Origin: Tepidiforma sp. | GTDB lineage: Bacteria; Chloroflexota; Dehalococcoidia; Tepidiformales; Tepidiformaceae | Reading direction: 5' to 3' | DNA: 64,000 nucleotides | NCBI GenBank assembly: GCA_026003935.1 | Contig: BPIE01000001.1 | Coordinates: 930,001 to 994,000 of the forward strand | Shown: positions 1 to 6,625 of the stretch, in pieces | How positions within the stretch are numbered: the stretch's first letter is position 1 | Layout of the letters: every line of letters begins with the position of its first letter | Notes under the pieces: model-generated | Databases searched by the model: none | Told to the model about the DNA's origin: nothing | The model's input: only the letters and a program-made list of their open reading frames with translations | Program-made: the position numbers and the translations under genes

Positions 1-1172
1 GCGGTCTCGTCGTCGGGGGCGATGCCGAGGAGGTTAACGTGGAGATTGCCGTCGCCGGCATGGCCGAAGAGGACGGGCCGCGCGGAGGGGCAGGCGCGGG
101 CGAGGGCGGTGCGGACCGATGCTTCGAATTCGGCGAGCCGGCCGGCGGGGAGGGTGACATCGAGCTTGTGGGGGATGCCCTCGGCGGAGATGGCCTCGGT
201 GTGGCGTTCGCGGTAGGCCCAGAGGCGGTCGCGGCCGGCGCGGTCGGTGGCGATGAGCGTTGCGGCCGGGTCGGCGAGCGGTTCGAGCGCGGCAGCGAGG
301 GCGGGGGCGGGGTCGGAGGGCCCGGCGCATTCGATGAGGAGGTAGCAGGGGTAGCGGCCGGGGAAGGGCGGCGAGATGCGGGCATGCCGGAGTACGAGTT
401 CGAGCCCCTCGGGGAAGAAGACCTCGGCGGCTTCGAGGCCGGGGGCTGCTGCGCGGACGGTGCGGACGACTTCGAGGGCCGCGTCGAGGGAGGGAAGCCC
501 GAGGAGGGCGACGGCGCGCGCCGGGCGGGCGGGGATGAGCCGGAGGCGGACGCGCGTGATGACGGCGAGCGTGCCTTCGCTGCCGGCGATGAGGCCGGGG
601 AGGTCGTAGCCGGAGTTGTCCTTGAGCAGGCCGGGGAGCCGGGAGATGACGGAGCCGTCGGCGAGGACGGCTTCGAGGCCGATGACCTGGTGGCGCATGG
701 GGCCGTAGCGGATGACGCGAACGCCGCCGGCGTTGGTTGCGACCATGCCGCCGATGGTGGCGCTGGCGCGGGAGGCGAGGTCGACGCCGACGTCCCATCC
801 GGCGGGGCGGACGTGATGCTGGAGCTGTTCGAGGGTGACGCCTGCGCCGACGGTGACTTCGCCGGCGACGGTGTCGAACGCTTCGATGGCGTCGAGGCGC
901 CTGAGGGAGAGCACGGCTTCGCCGGAGCGGGGAACGCTGCCGCCGACGAGGCCGGTGTTGCCGCCCTGCGGGACGATGGGCTGCCCGGCGCTGCTGCAGG
1001 CCGCGAGGACGGCGGCGACCTCGGCGGCGGAGCCGGGCCGGACGACGAAGGGCGCCTTTCCGGTGAAGCGGCGGGTCCAGTCGGTTTCGAAGGAGGCGCG
1101 GGTGTCGGGGTCTTCGAGCAGATGCGCGGGGCCGACGATGCGGGTGAGGCGGGCACGGAGGTCCGGGGTCAC
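1..1172 (-). CDS. FAD-binding oxidoreductase, GlcD/lactate dehydrogenase type (3' end outside window)
   Basis: Probable flavoprotein 2-hydroxyacid dehydrogenase (glycolate or D-lactate oxidase family). The reading frame opens at GTG 1172 and stays open to base 1, so the C-terminal end is missing. The N-terminal part contains the FAD-binding PCMH pattern, with the typical VxPQGGNTGLVGGSVP loop that contacts the FAD pyrophosphate. Near the window edge is the GHAGDGNLHVN motif of the FAD-oxidase C-terminal domain, whose histidines bind the substrate or metal. Substrate cannot be told from sequence. A TAGACT hexamer lies 6 nt before GTG, so the mRNA may be leaderless. The family assignment is firm; the exact start is likely. 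Confidence 0.88.
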   Translation of the reverse strand, partial: MTPDLRARLTRIVGPAHLLEDPDTRASFETDWTRRFTGKAPFVVRPGSAAEVAAVLAACSSAGQPIVPQGGNTGLVGGSVPRSGEAVLSLRRLDAIEAFDTVAGEVTVGAGVTLEQLQHHVRPAGWDVGVDLASRASATIGGMVATNAGGVRVIRYGPMRHQVIGLEAVLADGSVISRLPGLLKDNSGYDLPGLIAGSEGTLAVITRVRLRLIPARPARAVALLGLPSLDAALEVVRTVRAAAPGLEAAEVFFPEGLELVLRHARISPPFPGRYPCYLLIECAGPSDPAPALAAALEPLADPAATLIATDRAGRDRLWAYRERHTEAISAEGIPHKLDVTLPAGRLAEFEASVRTALARACPSARPVLFGHAGDGNLHVNLLGIAPDDET

Positions 1173-1178
1173 GCGGGG

Positions 1179-1184
1179 AGTCTA
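1179..1184 (-). promoter_or_regulatory. Candidate -10 element (TAGACT) for a leaderless transcript
   Basis: TAGACT on the - strand is followed by 6 nt and then the GTG of the FAD oxidoreductase. This is the spacing expected if transcription starts at the start codon. No good -35 box is visible. Confidence 0.4.
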
Positions 1185-1200
1185 CCGCGGCAGGCGACCG

Positions 1201-1458
1201 TCAGTGAGAGTGGGGGCGGGTGCCGGGTCCGTGGCTGTGGCCGTGGTGGGACCAGCGGCTGCCGCCGCCGCGGGGAGCGGGATTGCCGAGGGACTCGCGG
1301 GCGGCGCCGCGGGTGAACGTCATCATGGGCGGGGTGAAGACGCGCGTTGCGGGGACGCTGCACATCGGGCAATCGGCCGGGATGTCGGAGTCCTTGATGC
1401 TGCGGGAGACTTCGAAGTCGAGGCCGCAGCGTTCGCAGTGGTAGTCGTAGAGGGGCAT
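1201..1458 (-). CDS. FmdB-family zinc ribbon protein with His-rich tail
   Basis: 85-residue protein that begins MPLYDYHCERCGLDF, the signature of FmdB-type putative regulatory proteins. Four cysteines (two CxxC pairs, C8/C11 and C30/C33) form the zinc ribbon. The last ~25 residues are Gly/His/Arg rich (HHGHSHG) and could bind further metal. FmdB was linked to regulation of formamidase/amidase genes in Methylophilus, but in most genomes its role is unknown. The start follows a GGAGG Shine-Dalgarno and a TAAACT -10-like hexamer at 1482-1487. It stands alone between divergent or opposed genes, so context gives no function. Confidence 0.85.
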   Translation of the reverse strand: MPLYDYHCERCGLDFEVSRSIKDSDIPADCPMCSVPATRVFTPPMMTFTRGAARESLGNPAPRGGGSRWSHHGHSHGPGTRPHSH

Positions 1459-1474
1459 CGGGGCCTCCGTTGTC

Positions 1475-2254
1475 TTGATGCAGTTTACCGCATCTGCAGT
1501 GGGATGCAGAATCTGGTCATGGAGCAAGAGACGTTCGCGGAAGTTGCTGAGACTGGCGGGCGACGGGCCGGGGGCGCCGACGCTGGCCGTGCTGGTGCAT
1601 GCGGGGTTCCCGGAGGAGCTGCTCGTCGACGTCGAGGAGCTGTGCCGGTCGTTCTCGGGGTTCGTCGGGGCGCCGGTGGTGCTCGCAAGCGCGCCGGGCG
1701 TGCCGCTGGAAGCGACGCTCGACCGGCTGACCGGCGACGGCGGCGTGTGGGAGGTGCGGTTCGTCGCTCCGCCGACGTCGAAGGCGGCGAGCATGAGCTC
1801 GGCGCCGTTCGTGTACCGGGAGGACGGACGGCCGGACTGGGGCGCGATGTGGCAGGGCTTCTGCGAGCTGGCGCTGTACGGGGGGCCGCCGCACCGCGGC
1901 GAGGCCGATGCGCTGCACGCGGTGGAACACCCGGTGGAGGTCCCGGCAGACCCGGAGTTCGACGCGATTGCGGAGATTCGGCGGGGGATTTACGAGACGA
2001 CGGGGCTGTTTTCGGAGCCGGCTGCCGAGCCGGGGTGGCTGGCCGTGACGTGTCATTCGAAGAAGATGGCGGCGTGGATGGCGGCGTCGATCATTCTGGA
2101 GAACGTAGATGCGAAGTGCGAAGAGGAGCGGCTGCTGGTTCCGGCGCATCCGTCGTTTCGGCTGAAGAACGAGGTGAAGAGCGTCATCACGGTGGTTGCG
2201 AAGTGCAACCACTACTGGCAGGCGCACATCGCTGCGGGCGGGTCGGCGGGGTAG
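1475..2254 (+). CDS. Conserved hypothetical protein
   Basis: I do not recognise this family. The open frame codes for up to 259 residues. The first ~25 (basic, Trp/Ser/Arg) look unlike the rest, so the true start may be GTG 1499 or TTG 1544; none has a clear Shine-Dalgarno. The body is acidic and globular, with no signal peptide or membrane segment. The C-terminal third is the most protein-like part: a CHSKKMAAWMAASIILENV stretch, then a KSVITVVAKCNHYWQAH end. Two Cys-His pairs there could bind a ligand or metal. The frame has the strong G-ending codon bias of + strand genes here, which supports a real gene. It converges with the AhpD-like gene only 6 nt downstream. Confidence 0.7.
   Translation: MMQFTASAVGCRIWSWSKRRSRKLLRLAGDGPGAPTLAVLVHAGFPEELLVDVEELCRSFSGFVGAPVVLASAPGVPLEATLDRLTGDGGVWEVRFVAPPTSKAASMSSAPFVYREDGRPDWGAMWQGFCELALYGGPPHRGEADALHAVEHPVEVPADPEFDAIAEIRRGIYETTGLFSEPAAEPGWLAVTCHSKKMAAWMAASIILENVDAKCEEERLLVPAHPSFRLKNEVKSVITVVAKCNHYWQAHIAAGGSAG
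1482..1487 (-). promoter_or_regulatory. Candidate -10 (TAAACT) for the FmdB-like gene
   Basis: TAAACT on the - strand, 23 nt before the ATG, leaves room for a short leader that includes the visible GGAGG ribosome site. No strong -35 is seen. Confidence 0.3.
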
Positions 2255-2260
2255 GCGCGG

Positions 2261-2902
2261 CTACTGGCGGGCGATCTGGCCCATGACGTCGACGGCGGCG
2301 CCGCCCTGTCCGGGCGCGGGCACTTCGACGATGCGCTCGTCGACGTCGTCGTACTCGAGGCGGAGCGCGCGGCAGATCATGGCGTGCATGCGGTAGGTGC
2401 CGACGGCGTAGCAGAGCTCGAGGATGGCTTCGTCGGGGAGGACGGCCCGGAGGGCCTCGAAGGTGGCATCGTGGAGGCGGCCGTCCTGGAGGACGAGCTC
2501 GTCGGTGGCGGCAAGGATCGCGCGGTCGGCGGGATCGAAGACGGGGGATGTCGCCCAGGCGGGGATAGCGGCGAGCTTCTCTTCGGGAATGCCGGCGGCA
2601 CGGGCTGCCTTGCAGTGCTGGGAGAAGACGAACTGGCTGGCGCCGAGGTAGCCGGTCCGGACGAGGGCGAGCTCGCGCTGGTAGGGCGTCAGTTTGCGCC
2701 GGCGGCTGTTGAGCAGGGCAAAGCCGTCCTGGGCGTGGACGAGCACGTCGGGGACGAGTGCGAAGACGGTCCACCAGTTGCCCGGGGTTCCGGTGGCGGT
2801 GCCGGGTTCGGCGACGGGGTCGCGGTCGCCGAAGAGGCGCTGGTAGGCTGCGAGGGCCTCGGGAGAGGCTTCGGCACGGGGGACCTGGCGGATTCGCGGC
2901 AT
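2261..2902 (-). CDS. Carboxymuconolactone decarboxylase / AhpD-like protein
   Basis: 213-residue all-helical protein of the CMD/AhpD superfamily. The middle has the family pattern: YQRELALVRTGYLGASQFVFSQHCKAARAAG, i.e. a His-Cys pair on the helix that carries the active site in AhpD alkylhydroperoxidases. Only one of the two CxxC cysteines of true AhpD is present, so peroxidase activity is uncertain; decarboxylase-like or unknown chemistry is possible. ATG 2902 is chosen because GGAGG precedes it; upstream in-frame sequence has no family similarity. It is transcribed away from the ABC transporter operon that starts at 3073. Confidence 0.82.
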   Translation of the reverse strand: MPRIRQVPRAEASPEALAAYQRLFGDRDPVAEPGTATGTPGNWWTVFALVPDVLVHAQDGFALLNSRRRKLTPYQRELALVRTGYLGASQFVFSQHCKAARAAGIPEEKLAAIPAWATSPVFDPADRAILAATDELVLQDGRLHDATFEALRAVLPDEAILELCYAVGTYRMHAMICRALRLEYDDVDERIVEVPAPGQGGAAVDVMGQIARQ

Positions 2903-3026
2903 GAAGCAATCCTCCGGGTGGGGCTTCCGGCGCGGCGGAGCTGCCGCATCGTAGCCGATCGGCACTGCTGCCGCGTGCTGGCAGGACCGGGCAGCGCGCT
3001 GGGGCCAGGCGGCAGGGCAGGGCGCG

Positions 3027-3032
3027 TAAGCT
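3027..3032 (+). promoter_or_regulatory. Candidate -10 (TAAGCT) for the ABC exporter operon
   Basis: TAAGCT lies 40 nt before the ATG of the ATPase gene, with an AGGAGGG ribosome site in the leader. The -35 region is not convincing. Confidence 0.3.
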
Positions 3033-3072
3033 AGATCGAAAGGCGGCAGAGGGAGGCCGCTCAGGAGGGACG

Positions 3073-4080
3073 ATGGCCGAGGCGATTGCCACACAGGGGC
3101 TGACGAAGCTCTTCGGACCCGACATCCGGGCGGTCGACGGGATCGACCTGCGTGTCGAGGAAGGACAGATTTTCGGGTTCCTCGGGCAGAACGGGTCGGG
3201 GAAGACGACGACCGTGCGGATGCTCACGACGCTGCTGCGGCCGACGGCGGGGACGGCGCGGGTGGCGGGGGTGGACGTGATTGCGCAGCCTGCGGAGGTG
3301 CGGCGGCGGGTCGGGGTAGCGCTGCAGGAGGTGGGGCTCGACGAGCTGCAAACGGGGCGGGAAGTGCTGACGCTGCAGGGGCAGCTGTTCGGGCTTTCCG
3401 CGAAGGCGGCGCGGGAGCGGGCTGCGGAATTGCTGGAGGTGGTGACGCTGACGGAGGCCGCGGACCGGCCGGTCCGCGGGTACTCGGGCGGGATGAAGCG
3501 GCGGCTCGACCTCGCCTGCGCGCTGGTCAACGACCCGCGGGTGGTCTTCCTCGACGAGCCGACGACGGGGCTGGACCCGATTACGCGGGATGCTGTGTGG
3601 CGGTATGTGCAGGAGCTGAACCGGGAGCGCGGGGTGACGTTCTTCCTGACGACGCAGTACCTCGAGGAGGCGGACCGCCTCGCGCATACGGTGGCGATCA
3701 TGGACCGGGGGAAGGTGGTGGCGGAGGGCTCCCCGGCGGAGCTGAAGGCGCGCATCGGGACGGATGTGGTGGCGCTGACCTTCGCGGGCGGGGAACTGGC
3801 TGCGCGGGCAGAGGCAGCGCTGGCAAGACTGGAGGGAGTGCAGAAGGTGCTGCGGGCAGAGACCGAAGTGGCCGTCTACCTCCCGAACGGAGCCGCCGCG
3901 GTGCCTGCGATGGTCCGGCTGTTGGATGAGGCGGGAGCGCCAGCGGAAGAGCTGGTGCTCAAGCAGCCGACGCTCGACGACGTATTCCTGCAGGTCACGG
4001 GGCATCATCTGCAGACGGGGGAGGGGGCCGGCGGCGCGGGTGCCGCGGCGGGAACGAAGCTGGCGGGAGGTGCGCCATGA
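3073..4080 (+). CDS. ABC transporter ATP-binding protein, DrrA-like
   Basis: 335-residue ATPase of an ABC-2 type exporter. Walker A is at residues 38-46 (GQNGSGKTT), the signature loop at 137-141 (YSGGM), and Walker B at 156-162 followed by PTTGLDP. After the ATPase core (~230 residues) is the C-terminal extension typical of DrrA/CcmA-like drug-efflux ATPases, ending in a low-complexity Gly/Ala tail. An AGGAGGG Shine-Dalgarno supports ATG 3073. The stop overlaps the start of the permease gene by 4 nt (ATGA), so the two are translationally coupled. The cargo is unknown; daunorubicin-type drug, lipid or polysaccharide exporters share this layout. Confidence 0.93.
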   Translation: MAEAIATQGLTKLFGPDIRAVDGIDLRVEEGQIFGFLGQNGSGKTTTVRMLTTLLRPTAGTARVAGVDVIAQPAEVRRRVGVALQEVGLDELQTGREVLTLQGQLFGLSAKAARERAAELLEVVTLTEAADRPVRGYSGGMKRRLDLACALVNDPRVVFLDEPTTGLDPITRDAVWRYVQELNRERGVTFFLTTQYLEEADRLAHTVAIMDRGKVVAEGSPAELKARIGTDVVALTFAGGELAARAEAALARLEGVQKVLRAETEVAVYLPNGAAAVPAMVRLLDEAGAPAEELVLKQPTLDDVFLQVTGHHLQTGEGAGGAGAAAGTKLAGGAP

Positions 4081-4841
4081 TCGGGGTCCGGGCAACGTGG
4101 CTGCTGACGGTGCGGGCGCTGCGGGAATCGCTGCGGCAGCCCGCGAACGAGGTCGCCAACGCGTTCATCCCGCTGTTCTTTTACGTGGTGACCGTGGGCG
4201 CGGTGGGATCGGTGGCGCGGGAGGCGTTTGGGGTGAGCGACTACAAGGGGTTCCAGCTGCCGGTGGCGGTGCTGCAGGGAGCGGCGGGAGTGGCGAGCGG
4301 TGCGGGGCTGGCGATGACGGTCGATATCCAATCGGGCTACTTCGAGAAGCTGGCGCTGACCTCGGCGCCGCGGCTGGCGCTGGCACTGGGGCGCATTCTT
4401 GCGGATGCGGTGAAGGCGGTGGTGCTGGCGGTGCTCATTCTCGCGCTGGCGCTGCTGTACGGGTCGGGCTTCGAGACGGGGCTGCCCGGGATGGCGGTGC
4501 TGCTGCTGGCCACGTTCGGGTTTGCGCTGGCGTACTCGGGGATCGGGGTGGCGATTGCGCTGAAGACGGGGAGCCCGCAGGCGGCGCAGGCGGGGTTCAT
4601 CATCTTCTTTCCGCTGCTGTTCCTTGCGCCGACGTTTGCGCCGATCGAGATTTTCGCGACGTGGCTGGAGGTCATCGCGCGGATGAACCCGGTCACGTAC
4701 GTGCTGGTCGGGATGCGCACGCTCGTGACGGACGGATGGGATTGGCCGGCGCTGCTCAAAGGCGGGGCGGCGACGGCGGGAATCGGCGCGCTGACGCTCT
4801 CACTCACGGTGCTGGCGCTGCGGGGGCGGGTGCAGCAGTAG
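4077..4841 (+). CDS. ABC-2 type permease, DrrB-like
   Basis: 254-residue membrane protein with about six hydrophobic segments. It is the membrane partner of the upstream ATPase; the genes overlap in ATGA. The ABC-2 permease pattern is visible: an amphipathic N-terminal helix (ALRESLRQPANEV), then TM1, and a conserved late region (EVIARMNPVTYVLVGMRTLV) matching the family signature before the last helix. It probably works as a homodimer with two ATPase copies. Substrate not predictable. Confidence 0.9.
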   Translation: MIGVRATWLLTVRALRESLRQPANEVANAFIPLFFYVVTVGAVGSVAREAFGVSDYKGFQLPVAVLQGAAGVASGAGLAMTVDIQSGYFEKLALTSAPRLALALGRILADAVKAVVLAVLILALALLYGSGFETGLPGMAVLLLATFGFALAYSGIGVAIALKTGSPQAAQAGFIIFFPLLFLAPTFAPIEIFATWLEVIARMNPVTYVLVGMRTLVTDGWDWPALLKGGAATAGIGALTLSLTVLALRGRVQQ

Positions 4842-4889
4842 GTTCGCTGGCTGGCCGGCCAGATAGTTGACCGGGGCCGGGGGCATCCG

Positions 4890-4895
4890 TAGGGT
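4890..4895 (+). promoter_or_regulatory. Candidate -10 (TAGGGT) upstream of the DUF35-thiolase pair
   Basis: TAGGGT in the 129-nt gap between the ABC exporter and the DUF35 gene, 75 nt before its ATG. An AGGAGAGG ribosome site follows in the leader. No clear -35. Confidence 0.28.
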
Positions 4896-4970
4896 GCGGC
4901 GTGCAATGCCGCCGGGCCTGCCGGGGCGCACCGCGGGGCCCGGCCGACGAAGGAGAGGTTCGCCCACGCC

Positions 4971-5387
4971 ATGGCCTACACGAAGCCGATTCCCGACCCA
5001 GACCCGGTCCACCGGCCGTACTGGGAAGGCGCGCGGGAGGGGAAACTGATGCTCCCGCGCTGCACGACGTGCAACCGGGTGCACTGGTACCCGCGGCTGC
5101 TCTGCCCGTTCTGCCACTCGCGGGAGATCGAGTGGATCGAGGCGAGCGGGGAGGGTCGGATTCACACGTTTGCGGTGCAGCACCGGGCGTTCGGGGGCTG
5201 GGCCGATGAGGTGCCATTCGTGACGGCGTACATCGACCTGCACGAGGGGGACCGGATGTTCACGGTGCTGCGCGGCGTGGACCCGACGAAGCCGGAGACG
5301 ATTCGGATTGGGGCGAAGGTACGGGTCGAGTTCGAGCGGGCGAACGACGAGGTCAGCATCCCGTTCTGGCGGGTCGTGGAGGAGTAG
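4971..5387 (+). CDS. Zn-ribbon/OB-fold DUF35 protein
   Basis: 138-residue DUF35 protein. The N-terminal rubredoxin-like zinc ribbon has two CxxC pairs (CTTCNRVHWYPRLLCPFC, about residues 29-46), followed by an OB-fold. DUF35 proteins bind acyl-CoA and act as scaffolds or partners of thiolase-family enzymes, for instance with Ltp2-type aldolases in steroid side-chain breakdown and in the archaeal thiolase/HMG-CoA synthase complex. The thiolase gene starts 4 nt after this stop, so a 1:1 complex is likely. AGGAGAGG before the ATG supports the start. Confidence 0.9.
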   Translation: MAYTKPIPDPDPVHRPYWEGAREGKLMLPRCTTCNRVHWYPRLLCPFCHSREIEWIEASGEGRIHTFAVQHRAFGGWADEVPFVTAYIDLHEGDRMFTVLRGVDPTKPETIRIGAKVRVEFERANDEVSIPFWRVVEE

Positions 5388-5391
5388 CGCG

Positions 5392-6600
5392 ATGCCCGGT
5401 GCACTTTCCCGTGCGGCAGCGATCATTGGTGCGGCGGAGGCGGACGAGATCGGCTACCCGGCGACGCCGAAGACGGCGCTGCAGCTCCACATCGAAGCGA
5501 TCAAGAACGTGAGCGAGCAGACGGGTATCCCGATCTCGCGCATCGACGGGGTCTTCAGCGCGGGGTGGTCGAGCCAGCTGGCTGAACATCTCGGGCTGCG
5601 CCCGAAGTACATCGATACGACGTCGGTGGGCGGGTGTTCGTTCGAGATGCACGTGCACCATGCGCTGGCGGCGATTCACGCGGGGATCATCGATGTAGCG
5701 CTCATCAGCCACGGGGAGAACGGGTGGTCGGCGCGGGCGACAGGGGGACGGGGCACGGGGAGGCCGCGGGGGGCGCCGGACCCGTGGGACCCCGGGCAGC
5801 AGTTCCAGGCGGTGTACGGGGTGGCGGGTGCGCCTTCGAACTATGCGCACGCGATGACGCGCCACAACTACCGGTTTGGTTCGACGCCGGAGGATTTCGC
5901 GCACATTGCGGTGGTGACCCGGCAGTGGGCGATGCTGAATCCGCGGGCGATCATGTTTTCGAAGGAGACCAACCCCGGGGGCGGCCCCATCACGGTGGAG
6001 GATGTGCAGAACTCGCGGGTGGTGGCGTGGCCGCTGACGCTGCTGCACTGCTGCCTCGTAACGGATTACGGCGGCGCGGTGCTGGTGGCGCGGCCGGAGA
6101 TTGCGCGGAGCGTCAAGACGAAACCGGTGTGGATTGCGGGTGCCGGGGAGAGCATGGGGCACCAGAACATGCTCGAGATGGAGGACTTTACGGCGACCTC
6201 GGCGGCAGCTTCGGCGGCTGCGGCGTACCGGATGGCGGGGATGGGGCCGGAGGACATGGAGATGGCGATGATCTATGACTCGTTCACGGTGACCGCGGGG
6301 ATTACGGCGGAGATGCTGGGGCTGGCGCCGCGGGGCGAGGGGTTCATGCTGTGGAAGGACGGGCGGGCGGCGCCGGGCGGAAAGTTCCCGATCAACACCA
6401 ACGGCGGCGGGCTCTCGTTCAATCACTCGGGGATGTATGGGATGCAGCTGCTGGTGGAGGCCTACCGGCAGCTCTCGCGGACGGCGGAGGACGGGGTGAC
6501 CGGGCTGCCGGGGAAGCAGGTGGACGCGCGCTCCTGCATCGTGAACGGGACGGGCGGGAGCCTTTCCACGACGGGGACGCTGATCCTGGTGGCCGACTAG
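5392..6600 (+). CDS. Thiolase-family protein (lipid-transfer/Ltp type)
   Basis: 402-residue thiolase-superfamily enzyme. The start is placed at ATG 5392, just after the DUF35 stop; longer versions would overlap that gene with unrelated sequence. The N-half has the Ltp-type SVGGCSFEMHVHHA segment (C82) in place of the usual thiolase nucleophile loop. The C-half has NGGGLSFNHSGMYG, where normal thiolases have GGxxxxGHPxGxxG. These deviations suggest an Ltp2-like acyl-CoA aldolase or other C-C bond enzyme rather than a standard beta-ketothiolase. It is coupled to DUF35, its expected partner. Substrate unknown; the nearby CoA-transferases and carboxylase suggest CoA-thioester catabolism. Confidence 0.88.
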   Translation: MPGALSRAAAIIGAAEADEIGYPATPKTALQLHIEAIKNVSEQTGIPISRIDGVFSAGWSSQLAEHLGLRPKYIDTTSVGGCSFEMHVHHALAAIHAGIIDVALISHGENGWSARATGGRGTGRPRGAPDPWDPGQQFQAVYGVAGAPSNYAHAMTRHNYRFGSTPEDFAHIAVVTRQWAMLNPRAIMFSKETNPGGGPITVEDVQNSRVVAWPLTLLHCCLVTDYGGAVLVARPEIARSVKTKPVWIAGAGESMGHQNMLEMEDFTATSAAASAAAAYRMAGMGPEDMEMAMIYDSFTVTAGITAEMLGLAPRGEGFMLWKDGRAAPGGKFPINTNGGGLSFNHSGMYGMQLLVEAYRQLSRTAEDGVTGLPGKQVDARSCIVNGTGGSLSTTGTLILVAD

Positions 6601-6605
6601 CCGCG

Positions 6606-6623
6606 CGGCCCGCGGCCGGGCCG
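6606..6623. terminator. Weak GC hairpin between convergent genes
   Basis: CGGCCC / GGGCCG arms with a 6-nt loop in the 25-nt gap between the thiolase gene and the convergent CoA-transferase gene. There is no T tract, so this is only a possible terminator. Confidence 0.25.
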
Positions 6624-6625
6624 GG

